Below are positions 41,609 through 50,573 of a stretch of 64,000 bases of DNA, in pieces. A program made the position numbers and the translations under genes. Each line of letters begins with the position of its first letter. Position 1 is the stretch's first letter. The notes under the pieces were generated by a model. It was not told the DNA's origin. It made no database searches and saw only the letters and a program-made list of their open reading frames with translations. This DNA comes from a virus, in the IMG/VR virus record IMGVR_UViG_3300045974_000283, positions 113,838 to 177,837 of that record. One strand, given 5' to 3'.

Positions 41609-42664
41609 GTGGGCAAACCCCTGAAAATAGTCGGCATCGGCGATCTGCATCTTGACGGCAAGATGGCTTCGCATGTGCCCGAATACAATCGCGTCTGCAT
41701 AGACGAGGTTCGGGCTATCATCGACACCGAGTACCGCAAGGGCTTTAAGATCTTTGCCCTCCTCGGTGACGTCTTCGACACCGAGGTTCCCAGCACTAAC
41801 GGTGACACGGGCGGCTATCGCCTGCTCGTGAAGCTGTTCACGGAGTTCCACTATGTTTCTTTCCTGGTTATCGGGGGCAACCACGACGTTGACAGTCAAA
41901 GCACAGAGTACTCGCATTCGCTGTCGCTACTGCAAACTCTCGTCGATACGGGATGCCTGCCCAATGTCACTGTCGCCATACGGGATCCTCTTGAGGTCTA
42001 CCAAGAGACCGGGACGCCTGTGCTCCTGCTTCCGTGGCCTCACGAAGAGGCTCGCGAAGGTTCATGCAACCTCATGCACACGGAGTTCGCGGGCTGCACA
42101 AGGGACAACGGGCAGCCGACCAAGGTAAAAACTCCAGTGCCTGAGCACTTCTGTGTCATCGGTCATCTGCACACGGCACAGAACACCCTCGACGTTCACT
42201 GGCCCGGTACGCTGAACCAGAAGAACTTCGGTGAGGGTGTAGACAAGCGATACATGAAGGTCTGGTGGACCGGCGACAAGCGCACCACGAAGGTGGAGTA
42301 CGTTCGCCACGCTCCGTCCTACATCCTGCGCAACGTGGTCATCAACTCTTTGGAGGAGTACGAGGCGTTCGTGGTGGAAGCCAAGGCCGCACCGGAGTCG
42401 ACCCTCTTCAAGGTCTTCGTGAACAGCCGACAGGTCCTACTCCCGGTTAATGCGTTCGCCGGGCTACCTTCCGTGGTCAAGCACAATCACTTCCAGTCCA
42501 AAGCTGAGCTCAACGCGGGTCTCGCGGGCGACCTCCACCTTGAGGACAGCCAGAGGCAACACGTTGACCTCGTTGGTTCGTATCAGGACTGGATGCGTCG
42601 CAACGACGTAGACCCTGCGGTCGGCAGTCGTTCCCTTGAACTCCTCGAATCCTTCATCACATGA
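41609..42664 (+). CDS. SbcD/gp47-like nuclease subunit
   Basis: GTG 41609 lies 3 bp after the RecA stop. It has the calcineurin-type phosphoesterase motifs: GDLHLD, GDVFD, GGNHD and VIGHLHTA. It would form the Mre11-like nuclease partner of the SbcC-like ATPase at 44373, resecting or opening DNA ends. The C-terminus (about 230-350) is the capping/partner-binding part. It overlaps the clamp-loader gene. Confidence 0.9.
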   Translation: MGKPLKIVGIGDLHLDGKMASHVPEYNRVCIDEVRAIIDTEYRKGFKIFALLGDVFDTEVPSTNGDTGGYRLLVKLFTEFHYVSFLVIGGNHDVDSQSTEYSHSLSLLQTLVDTGCLPNVTVAIRDPLEVYQETGTPVLLLPWPHEEAREGSCNLMHTEFAGCTRDNGQPTKVKTPVPEHFCVIGHLHTAQNTLDVHWPGTLNQKNFGEGVDKRYMKVWWTGDKRTTKVEYVRHAPSYILRNVVINSLEEYEAFVVEAKAAPESTLFKVFVNSRQVLLPVNAFAGLPSVVKHNHFQSKAELNAGLAGDLHLEDSQRQHVDLVGSYQDWMRRNDVDPAVGSRSLELLESFIT

Positions 42665-43752
42665 CACAGACCGCCCTTCACCTAAAGTACCGACCCAAGA
42701 CCCTCGACCAAGTCATAGGCCACGCCAAGGCGGTCCGCGCGATGACGAGCGCCGTCGAGACCGGGAAGTGGCCCTCGGCGGTGGCCTTCTTCGGCCCTCC
42801 ATCAGCAGGCAAGACGACGCTGGCCTACGCCCTCGGCTGCTCGGCCTTCGGGGCCACGACCGTCGAGAACAACTCGCACCCCGCGTTCACCGAGGTCGTT
42901 GGCACCGACAGCAAGACCATCGACGATGTCCGTGCGCTGATCGCCCTGTCGAAGACCCGACCCATGCGAGGCAACCGTCGGTTCATCCTGATCGACGAGG
43001 CGCACGGTCTGCTCTCCAACGCTCAGGCCGCTGGAGCACTGCTCGGTGCGCTGGAACGACCCCCGGCTTCCACGACCTGGATTCTGTGCTCGATGGAACC
43101 GGACAAGTTCCGCGGCTCCACGGTGGGCAACGCCATGCTTTCCCGCCTGACGAAGTTCAACCTGAGCAAGCCGACAGAAGCCGACCTGATGGCTCAGGCG
43201 ATGCGTATCGCCAAGGGCGAGAAGATGGCGAAGTTCTTGGACAAGGCGGTCCTTGCTCAGGTGGTCCAGGCCAGCGAGGGCATGATGCGCGAGGTTGCGA
43301 ACCTGCTGCAATGCCTGCAACTGGAGTCGTCCTCGCTGGAGCCCGGCACTAAGTTCACGGCGGCGGACGTATCCGGAGTCCTCAGCTCCGCAACGTCGGC
43401 CGACCAAGACGAGACCATCGCAGCGTTCCTCACAGCGGTCTACGCGGGTCAGCTCAGTACGGCGGCGACACACGCCCTGAACGTGACCGAAGGGTTCCGC
43501 TTCATCAACGCCATGCTGCAAGCGCACTGGACGGCGATGAACATCCGCTTCATGAACGGCGAGCGCCATCCGCGTCTTCAGGTGTACGGTGCGGCCAAGA
43601 CCCTCACGGCTTTCCTCATGGCGACCAAGCCTGCTTCGGCCGTCATGCTGAAAATTCACCACGAGCTCTGCGAGCTGAAAGCGCGTTCGCAAGCCTTCGC
43701 GGTGCCTGAGCAGTTCCTCTTCACCGACTTCCTCTATCGGGTGGCAGCATGA
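42661..43752 (+). CDS. Clamp-loader ATPase (RFC-small/DnaX-like, gp44-like)
   Basis: Signatures in order: KYRPKTLDQVIGH (RFC box), GPPSAGKTT (Walker A), FILIDEAHGL (Walker B), a sensor 1 region (WILCSME) and SRLTKF near the SRC motif (Ser-Arg-Leu for Ser-Arg-Cys). It would load a sliding clamp for the polymerase. I do not see a clamp gene in the window. It overlaps the next gene by 4 bp. Confidence 0.88.
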   Translation: MTQTALHLKYRPKTLDQVIGHAKAVRAMTSAVETGKWPSAVAFFGPPSAGKTTLAYALGCSAFGATTVENNSHPAFTEVVGTDSKTIDDVRALIALSKTRPMRGNRRFILIDEAHGLLSNAQAAGALLGALERPPASTTWILCSMEPDKFRGSTVGNAMLSRLTKFNLSKPTEADLMAQAMRIAKGEKMAKFLDKAVLAQVVQASEGMMREVANLLQCLQLESSSLEPGTKFTAADVSGVLSSATSADQDETIAAFLTAVYAGQLSTAATHALNVTEGFRFINAMLQAHWTAMNIRFMNGERHPRLQVYGAAKTLTAFLMATKPASAVMLKIHHELCELKARSQAFAVPEQFLFTDFLYRVAA

Positions 43753-44162
43753 TCAGCAAACCTCCAACCGTTCAAGAACTCCTCAGTCAGACAGCTGGAG
43801 TTGCGACATGCCTCGTTTGCGGAAAGAACCGCCGCCTTGACCAACCTGAGAATATGTGCGGCTGCACTATCTCGCGGCCCAAGCCAGCGGGACTCGCTCC
43901 GGGCGACATGGCCGACTTCTGGCACGAAGGCTCTCAGCGCTACTACCGGGCGAGGGTGGACCGCGAGCTGACCGAAGAGGAAGTTCACGGGCATCCCTTG
44001 GAACAAGAGCCGGACTACACGTTCACCGTGACTCACAACGTATCGTTCATCTCTGACAAGTACGTTCCAGACCCGGCTGCTCAGTGCTCCTGCGGCGAGG
44101 CGCATCGGGGTGGAGCTATCGCATGGTTCTGCCTGAAGCACGGCAACACGAAGGTGGACTGA
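43749..44162 (+). CDS. Zinc-binding unknown protein (137 aa)
   Basis: ATG 43749 overlaps the clamp-loader stop. Cysteine pairs CLVCG near 21, CGC near 37, and CSCGEAH near 115 suggest one or two zinc sites. It lies between clamp loader and SbcC, so it may assist replication, but no family is recognised. Confidence 0.6.
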   Translation: MISKPPTVQELLSQTAGVATCLVCGKNRRLDQPENMCGCTISRPKPAGLAPGDMADFWHEGSQRYYRARVDRELTEEEVHGHPLEQEPDYTFTVTHNVSFISDKYVPDPAAQCSCGEAHRGGAIAWFCLKHGNTKVD

Positions 44163-44163
44163 C

Positions 44164-44370
44164 ATGGCCTACGATGACAAGAACAAGACCATCATGCAAC
44201 CCCAGATTCCCAATGAGCCCGCTGAACTAGCGGCTGTCCGACGCGCGAACAACCCGAGCAACGAACCTGTCGGTCACTTCACCGGGCGCTGCCGTCACTG
44301 CGGCTCCAAAGATCTCTGGGACGACAACCTTCACTACGGCTGCAACTCCTGCAAAGCCCTGCTGAGCTGA
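44164..44370 (+). CDS. Small zinc-ribbon protein (68 aa)
   Basis: ATG 44164 lies 1 bp after the previous stop. CRHCGSKDLW and YGCNSC form a two-CxxC zinc ribbon in the last 25 residues. Such ribbons bind nucleic acids or proteins. The role is unknown. Confidence 0.65.
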   Translation: MAYDDKNKTIMQPQIPNEPAELAAVRRANNPSNEPVGHFTGRCRHCGSKDLWDDNLHYGCNSCKALLS

Positions 44371-44372
44371 AC

Positions 44373-46604
44373 ATGCGAACCTTCAAGCGCCTGACCCTTC
44401 GGGGCTTTCCGTTCTTCAAGGACCAGACGTTTGAGTTGAACGCCAACCCGCTCACCGTCATCACGGGCCTCAACTTGGAGGGCGTGACCAAGCGGGCGGG
44501 AGGCCCGGCCAACACAAACTTCACGGGCAAGTCCCTGTTCTTCTCGCAACTGCGCGACCTGTTCTTCCCGTCTGGTGCCTCAGGCAAGGCCAAGGACAAG
44601 ATCCGTTCCGGCGAAGTCGAGCTTCTGATAGACGTCGGCAACCTAGCCTTCGAGATCGTGCGCTACGGCAAGGGCAAGGGCGACCGCTTTCGCATCACGA
44701 AGAACGGGAAAGACGTCACGCCTACAACCTCTGCCGATCAAGCGGCCTACGTCGCGCGCATCCTCGGCATGTCGCAAGACACCTACGAGGTCACCTACTA
44801 CCTCGACCATCTGAAGCCTCATGCCCTGCGCACGGGCGACACCGCTCAGCGCAAGGCGTTCTTCACCGAGTTCTTCGAACTGTACGCGGCCGACGAGGTC
44901 CGCAAGAAGATCAGTACGAAGCGCTCCGAGATACGGCGGGACTCAGCGGTCTTGGTCGAGCTACGCGACCAACTGAAGGCGATCCCGGAGGACGACGGTG
45001 CCACGATCCAGGCTTCGCTCGACAAGTGGCAAGGCCGCGTCACCGCGATGACCAATCTGCTGGAAGCCCTCCGCGAGCGCCGGGCGCTGCACGACTTCCG
45101 CACTCAACACGCTTCGGCGCTGTCGTATCTTGAGGCGCAGCGCTGCACCTCTGTGAAGGTGGCCCGCCACAAGCTCGCTTCGATGGAAGCCTCGGCAGAA
45201 GCAGGACGCAAAGCCCTCGCCGACGTCCGTGCTCAGGCCCGCTACTCGGTAGAGTTGGACGACTACCATCAGGCGCAAGTCGGTCGGCTGGAGTTCTTGC
45301 AGTCGCTGAATGTCGAAAGCGACGAGGACCTCGAAGCCAAGACCGAGATCATGGCCCGCCGTCTGCGGAAGGCCGAAGCAGAACACCTCGCAGCCCGCAC
45401 CGAAACTCAACGTGCTGACCATGCCTACGCCAAGGTGATGCTGGAATACCGTGATGCTGTCCAGTCGATGCGTGACGCCAAGAGCAGTCTGATCGAACTG
45501 AACGAGCGCGGCCCGAACGGAACCTGCGCCACCTGCGGTCAGGAAACGACCAACGAGCACTTCGACGCCGAGGTCTCTGCGGCCAAGAAGAAAATCCGTT
45601 CAGGTCAGACCCTAGTCGCCAGCCTCGAAGAGAAGCTCAAGACTGCGATGGCGGAACAGACTGCTTCCACCGAGAAGCTCGCCATCTGGGAAGGTCGTGT
45701 AGACGCCACCACGCGCAAGCTCGAAGCCTACGAGAAGGTTCCGCCGATTCCTGTGGAGCCGAAGCGGCCCAATGGCATGAGCAAGGACGCCCCGAGTCCG
45801 GCCAAGCTGCAGAAACTTCTGGACGAGCTGACCCCTACCATCAGCGCCCTGCAAGACCTGCTCGACGAATCGGTGCGGCCCCTGCTGCTCCAGCACTTCG
45901 GCAGCACAGACGAGCCCTACTCCAACGAGGAGTGGGACCGCATCAGCGACAAACTGCGCAAGGCGCAAGTATCAGTGGGCGTCCTGGAATCCAGGCAGAG
46001 CGCTCTGTTCGAGGCGGCTACCCTGCGCGAGAGCCTGACCAAGCGCATCGCCGAGCTGGAGGACTCGGTCAAGGACACAGAGCCTATCAACGTGCTCTAC
46101 AAAGCCTTCTCGTCCAACACGGGCGTCAAGACTCTGCAGATACGTTCCACCTGCGCGATCCTCGAAGCTCAGGTCAACAAGATGGCGGCTCAGCTCTTCC
46201 CCAACCCTTACACCTTCCGGTTCGACCTCGACAAGCAATTCACGCTCGACGTCACCCGTACCGTGGGCAAGAAGGAGGTGACCTCCGACGTTCGCAAGCT
46301 GTCAGGCGCCGAGGCTGGTCTGTTCGACCTACTGCTGTCCATCAGCTTGATGAGCTTCTTGCCCGCGTCCAAGCGCTGCAACCTTTTGATCATGGACGAG
46401 ATCGACGCCAACTTTGGCCCGAGCGTTTCCCAAGTCTTCGTGAGCTTCCTACCTAAGCTGGCACAGATGGTTCCAAACATACTGATCATCACCCCGAAAG
46501 AAACGAACTACGGTTCGGATGCGGTCTACTACACGGTCGTTCATCGTGCGGGCCAGTCTAAGATCCTTACCGGGCGACGTCGTGCTCAAGGGGTCGCTTC
46601 ATGA
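44373..46604 (+). CDS. SbcC/gp46-like ATPase (Rad50 family)
   Basis: The N-terminus has a P-loop split by an insertion: GLN, then about 16 residues, then TGKS (FTGKSLFF). Long coiled coils surround GPNGTCATCGQE, whose CATC is the zinc hook. The C-terminal part has LSGAEAGLFDL (signature) and LLIMDEIDANFG (Walker B/D-loop). At 743 aa it is the size of a small SbcC. It pairs with the SbcD-like nuclease at 41609. The P-loop insertion is unusual. Confidence 0.88.
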   Translation: MRTFKRLTLRGFPFFKDQTFELNANPLTVITGLNLEGVTKRAGGPANTNFTGKSLFFSQLRDLFFPSGASGKAKDKIRSGEVELLIDVGNLAFEIVRYGKGKGDRFRITKNGKDVTPTTSADQAAYVARILGMSQDTYEVTYYLDHLKPHALRTGDTAQRKAFFTEFFELYAADEVRKKISTKRSEIRRDSAVLVELRDQLKAIPEDDGATIQASLDKWQGRVTAMTNLLEALRERRALHDFRTQHASALSYLEAQRCTSVKVARHKLASMEASAEAGRKALADVRAQARYSVELDDYHQAQVGRLEFLQSLNVESDEDLEAKTEIMARRLRKAEAEHLAARTETQRADHAYAKVMLEYRDAVQSMRDAKSSLIELNERGPNGTCATCGQETTNEHFDAEVSAAKKKIRSGQTLVASLEEKLKTAMAEQTASTEKLAIWEGRVDATTRKLEAYEKVPPIPVEPKRPNGMSKDAPSPAKLQKLLDELTPTISALQDLLDESVRPLLLQHFGSTDEPYSNEEWDRISDKLRKAQVSVGVLESRQSALFEAATLRESLTKRIAELEDSVKDTEPINVLYKAFSSNTGVKTLQIRSTCAILEAQVNKMAAQLFPNPYTFRFDLDKQFTLDVTRTVGKKEVTSDVRKLSGAEAGLFDLLLSISLMSFLPASKRCNLLIMDEIDANFGPSVSQVFVSFLPKLAQMVPNILIITPKETNYGSDAVYYTVVHRAGQSKILTGRRRAQGVAS

Positions 46605-47296
46605 GTGCGAAGGTCTACCCTATCGGCATCGCCCTCGGCCTGCCGCTGATGTCGCTGATCGAGGTGATGGAAGTCGTGGTGGGCGAGCTAGGCGCACCAC
46701 TGAGGGCGGTGACCTTGGTCAACGGAGTGCGCAACGACTATGGTATCGACCCGTCCACGCTGCGCTTCTACTCACCATGGAAGTTTGTCTTCCTCAACAA
46801 CTGTGCTGACCTGCGGCGTCTGTCAATGGAAGCGGATCGTCAGGTGTTCCTGATCAGCTCGGAGCATTCGGAGCTGGACCGCTACAAGATACCTATCTAC
46901 CCGATGGGTCGGTTGAAGGCGCACGATGCTGCCTACCTAACGGCGAACGACGACCCATTGGAGCTTCATAACCCGCCGCCCTTCGACATCCTGAAGGAAG
47001 CGCTGGAAGCTTCCACGCGCAAGTCGTTCATGTCTCTGGTCAACCCCCTGTTCTACAGGGTTGTCTCGGCCGAACGAGACCGGGCTCGCAGCGAGTTCGT
47101 TGCTTTCATGTTCGGTGGCCCCACGCCTACCGGCATCCCAGACATCCTCAAGCGGGCGCTGGACAGCCCTGAGTGCGCTCAGCTGAAAACATGGGCGGCT
47201 CATGCCGTGCAGAACGGTCTCGACAACACGCTGGATGTCTACCCAGACGCCGATGAGTTCGACATTCGTTACCTGATCGCCAAACATTCAAAGTGA
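46601..47296 (+). CDS. Unknown protein (231 aa)
   Basis: ATG 46601 overlaps the SbcC stop. It is an alpha/beta protein without visible motifs. Two Pro-rich loops (PPPFDIL, GGPTPTGIPD) occur in the second half. The tight link to the recombination operon suggests a related role. No family is recognised. Confidence 0.6.
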   Translation: MSAKVYPIGIALGLPLMSLIEVMEVVVGELGAPLRAVTLVNGVRNDYGIDPSTLRFYSPWKFVFLNNCADLRRLSMEADRQVFLISSEHSELDRYKIPIYPMGRLKAHDAAYLTANDDPLELHNPPPFDILKEALEASTRKSFMSLVNPLFYRVVSAERDRARSEFVAFMFGGPTPTGIPDILKRALDSPECAQLKTWAAHAVQNGLDNTLDVYPDADEFDIRYLIAKHSK

Positions 47297-47604
47297 GCAA
47301 GATGAGCCCTCCAACACAGATTGAAAATCTCAAGTATCAGAATCCGTGGGCGATGACCCCTGCCGTGTGCAAGGTTCTGGAGAAGATGATGCTCGTCGAC
47401 AGCATGATCGAAGTCGCCGACCTGCTGAACCTCTCGCTGAAAACCGTTGAGACTCAGCTTTCGACTGCCAAGAAATTCATGGGTATCAAATCGAGGCATC
47501 GAGTGGTCTTGGCCTACTACGAATTCCACCGTCTCAAGGAGGAGGATCCGAGTCTGGTGGTCACACTTGTTAATGGGTGGCCCATACACCCTGAGGAGAA
47601 ATGA
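47293..47604 (+). CDS. LuxR/GerE-type helix-turn-helix regulator (103 aa)
   Basis: GTG 47293 overlaps the previous stop; an ATG three codons on is possible. Residues 20-80 match the LuxR-type HTH: MTPAVCKVLEKM, then EVADLLNLSLKTVETQL and KFMGIKSRHRVV. No receiver or ligand domain is present. It is probably a small DNA-binding transcription regulator of phage or host promoters. A GTTAATG motif lies in its last codons. Confidence 0.78.
   Translation: MSKMSPPTQIENLKYQNPWAMTPAVCKVLEKMMLVDSMIEVADLLNLSLKTVETQLSTAKKFMGIKSRHRVVLAYYEFHRLKEEDPSLVVTLVNGWPIHPEEK
47569..47575 (+). promoter_or_regulatory. GTTAATG promoter-like motif (3' end of the HTH gene)
   Basis: CACTTGTTAATGGGTGG starts 37 bp upstream of the ATG at 47606, inside the last codons of the LuxR-type gene. 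Confidence 0.4.
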
Positions 47605-47605
47605 G

Positions 47606-47809
47606 ATGAACATTCACGACGACCAAGCCGCCCCGAACTCAGCGGTGGTGGCGTTCCAAGAGGGCTCCGCGGCCTACGACCTCGGTGTTGACCCCGGCAA
47701 CAATCCATACGACGACGAATCCGACGAATGGGTTCAGTGGCGCGAGGGCATGGCGGAAGCGGCCGAGGAGGCCGACGACATCGACGTCCTGCGGGAGCTG
47801 CGGCCGTGA
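47606..47809 (+). CDS. Ribosome-modulation-factor-like small protein (67 aa)
   Basis: ATG 47606 follows a strong GAGGAGAAATGAG. AFQEGSAAYDLGVDPGNNPY followed by EWVQWREGMAEA matches the RMF-like pattern (Ayr-G-x-Ay..G....NPY....WxxGw..A). RMF dimerises and inactivates ribosomes. The acidic sequence here differs from the basic host protein, so ribosome binding is uncertain. Confidence 0.55.
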   Translation: MNIHDDQAAPNSAVVAFQEGSAAYDLGVDPGNNPYDDESDEWVQWREGMAEAAEEADDIDVLRELRP

Positions 47810-48090
47810 ATGACAAGCCTCAGTTCGGCATCTTGCTCGTTGGTCTCGCGGCTCTGGTCGGGTTCCTAGTTCTGGTGGCCCCGCGAATGGAAGCTCCGAT
47901 TGCAGATCATGGCAACCCGGAATATCTGGCCGAGAGAGCGAGAGGCATGGCCGCAATCGCAGCGGCGCGCGATGCCGAAATCGAGGAGCAATGCGCTACG
48001 AACCGACGCAGCCGCCGAAGCTGTCACTACTTCTACACGCAGAAGGAGTTCCAGCAAACCCACAAACGGCAACTCGGAATATCACCGTGA
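47806..48090 (+). CDS. Small membrane-anchored protein (94 aa)
   Basis: GTG 47806 overlaps the previous stop. Residues 8-25 (GILLVGLAALVGFLVLVA) form a single membrane segment, followed by a charged, Arg/Glu-rich soluble part with Cys. It overlaps the polymerase gene by 4 bp. The function is unknown. Confidence 0.58.
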   Translation: MNDKPQFGILLVGLAALVGFLVLVAPRMEAPIADHGNPEYLAERARGMAAIAAARDAEIEEQCATNRRSRRSCHYFYTQKEFQQTHKRQLGISP

Positions 48091-50573
48091 AAATCCCTCA
48101 GCTCGAAGACCAGTTCGATCAGCTTCGCGAGATGAAATCGTTGAGTACGCTCAACGTCGCCGAAGGCTACGAGATCAACCCGCGTGTCCACCCGTTCTGG
48201 GGCAAGGCCAAGCGCAAGATGTTGTTCGTGTTGGAGAGCGTAGACGGTTCTGATATCAAGGCCGGGCGGTTGTTCGCGTCGCGCCTCGTGGGTCGCAACA
48301 ACGACTTCGAGGTCAACCGCATGATCGCCACCATGCGGAACACGCTGAAGCAGTCGTGGCATCTTTATCAAGAGTACCTCGAGCTCAACTCGCTGACGGA
48401 CGAATCAGCAGACCCCGACTTCGTGATCGGCTTCGTCAACTTCAACGCCACGAAGTACTTCCACCTAGTTGGCACACCGCGCCAGAATGCCCTCGCCAAA
48501 TGCGCCGAGCGTGTCCGCGCTGTCATTGCTGAGCTGGAACCCACAGACGTCGTCATCTTCGGCGACACGGCCACGCAGATGCTGGTCAAGGACCCGATGC
48601 CTACCGTGCTCCCGTGGAAGCGCGGATGGGTTCTTGAAACACAGATCGGTGACCACGCCTGCCGCGTCATCCCTACCCTGGACATCGAGCCGCTCTACAA
48701 TCAGTCTGGCGCGGATGCTGGCGATGACGGGGACGATGACGCTTCCGGCCCGGCTGACTTGCTCTACTTCGTCTGCCGCAACCTCTGCCACGCCTACGCA
48801 CAGAAGCACCTGCACTCGCTCGCTCACATCAAGCCCAAGGTAATCTTCGTCGACACGATGGAGAAGTTCCAGGCTCTGTACGACAAGCTGATGTCCACGC
48901 CTATGGACTTTCCGATCGGATGGGACTTGGAGACCGCCTCGCTGGAGGCGTACAAGAACGCCATCTACACGGTCCAGATCGCCTTCAGCACGACTCAGGG
49001 TTACATGATCCCGCTGCGGCACAAGGACACGCCGTTCGACGAGGAAGAACTCCAGTACATCGAGTCCTGCCTGCGGTACTTCATGTCCCGGCGCAAGCGC
49101 TCGGAACGACGCATCCTGGTCGGTGCCAACTTCCAGTTCGACATGAAGGTGATGCGCGGTCAGTGGAACATCCCGGTCATATACCACTACGTCTGGGACG
49201 TCGCGGCTGGCGAAATTCTGATTGACGAGAACATAGCGCTGTTCGACCGTATCAAGTTCCGTGTTCTGCACGAGAACGTCAAGGTCACCCTCGGCAACCT
49301 GAGGGCTCTGGCTACTCACTACGGCAACGACCTCTATTGGCGTATCGCCTTCTCGAAAGGTGAGCGGCACACGTTCGGCAGCATCAACGTGTGCGAGGAC
49401 AAGAACGCTCAGTTCTACGGCATCTTCGACGCGGTCATTGTGCTCGGCATCCGCCAGCAACAGATTGCCAAGGCTACGAAGATTCGCCTGTCGCCGAAGC
49501 AGACCTACGAGGGATACTATCAGCGCCACGTTGCCCGGCAGATGTCCAACACCTGCCACGCTACATCGTCGATGCATCAGCACGGCTCGCACGTTGAACT
49601 GAAGTTCATGGCGCATCTGGCAAGCAAGGACTCGCCGATCCTCACAGTGATGCGCGACACCGAGCGCGAGCTTATGGCGTCGCCCCTCGTGGAACAGGCT
49701 AACGACCGTCTGTGCAAGGCTGAGGGAGTTCGGGCTACGGGTCTCTTCAAGCAGAAGATCAACCTCTTCTCACTCAGCAAGGGCGACGGCCTGGAGCAAC
49801 TCTTCTTCGGTGTCATGGGTTTGAAGCCTATCGCCATCAGCGACAAGACGGGCAAGCCATCCATCGACAAAGTGTTCCTTGCCGAGTATGCTCCTCTCTA
49901 CCCAGAGGTAGGTCTAGCGCAGCAATGGCGCATCGCCCAGAAGCTGGTCAGTACCTACGTCAAGGGATGGGCCATCAAAGCGCAGAAGGCTGGCGACTCC
50001 TTTGCTGACCACTGCCTACGGGCGAGTTTCAGCTTCATGATCGTCACGGGGCGGCTCAACTCGTTCGATCCCAACCTTCAGCAAGCTCCGTCACGAGGCA
50101 AGCTGGCGAAGCTCATCAAGGAAGCGTTCCGTGCTCGCAAGGGTCGCTTCAACTTCGCGTGGGACTTCAACGCATCCGAAGTCCGGTGGGCGGCTTGTTT
50201 GTCCGGCGACACCATCCTGCGCGACGCGTTCCTTGCCGGGTTAATGCTGAGGCGGCAGCTCATCAAGGAAACTGATCCCGAGAAGCGCAAGGCCATCATC
50301 AAGCTGATCAAGACCGAAGGCGACATCCACGTTCGTAGCGTGTTTGCGTTCTTCGGCATCTGGGTTGACAAGGACCATCCGCTGCGCGCCGCTGTCAAGG
50401 CGGTCGTGTTCGGCGTCCTGTACGGCAAGGCCGCTGCCACGCTTTCCAAGAACCTGATGGGCGAAGCCCGCTATCGCCACCGCGACATCATCCTCGCGGC
50501 TAAGAAACGCGTCAAAGCCATCCAAGCGCAGATCAAAGCGCTCACCGTCACGAAAGAAGCCGAGGAAGTATGA
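48087..50573 (+). CDS. Family A DNA polymerase, N-terminal fragment (exonuclease, palm/fingers to motif B)
   Basis: I chose GTG 48087 (overlap GTGA). The 828 residues contain a UDG-like N-terminal domain (VNFNATKYF, GTPRQNALAK, VVIFGDTATQML), then a DEDDy 3'-5' exonuclease (WDLET with D280 and E282, NFQFD, and YGIFD), and then the polymerase palm: motif A WDFNASEVRW (Asp693) and motif B KAVVFGVLYG (771-780). The chain ends about 48 residues later, just after the O helix. The primer-strand, motif 6 and motif C parts are in the gene at 52694. No intein motifs are seen. Confidence 0.85.
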   Translation: MKIPQLEDQFDQLREMKSLSTLNVAEGYEINPRVHPFWGKAKRKMLFVLESVDGSDIKAGRLFASRLVGRNNDFEVNRMIATMRNTLKQSWHLYQEYLELNSLTDESADPDFVIGFVNFNATKYFHLVGTPRQNALAKCAERVRAVIAELEPTDVVIFGDTATQMLVKDPMPTVLPWKRGWVLETQIGDHACRVIPTLDIEPLYNQSGADAGDDGDDDASGPADLLYFVCRNLCHAYAQKHLHSLAHIKPKVIFVDTMEKFQALYDKLMSTPMDFPIGWDLETASLEAYKNAIYTVQIAFSTTQGYMIPLRHKDTPFDEEELQYIESCLRYFMSRRKRSERRILVGANFQFDMKVMRGQWNIPVIYHYVWDVAAGEILIDENIALFDRIKFRVLHENVKVTLGNLRALATHYGNDLYWRIAFSKGERHTFGSINVCEDKNAQFYGIFDAVIVLGIRQQQIAKATKIRLSPKQTYEGYYQRHVARQMSNTCHATSSMHQHGSHVELKFMAHLASKDSPILTVMRDTERELMASPLVEQANDRLCKAEGVRATGLFKQKINLFSLSKGDGLEQLFFGVMGLKPIAISDKTGKPSIDKVFLAEYAPLYPEVGLAQQWRIAQKLVSTYVKGWAIKAQKAGDSFADHCLRASFSFMIVTGRLNSFDPNLQQAPSRGKLAKLIKEAFRARKGRFNFAWDFNASEVRWAACLSGDTILRDAFLAGLMLRRQLIKETDPEKRKAIIKLIKTEGDIHVRSVFAFFGIWVDKDHPLRAAVKAVVFGVLYGKAAATLSKNLMGEARYRHRDIILAAKKRVKAIQAQIKALTVTKEAEEV

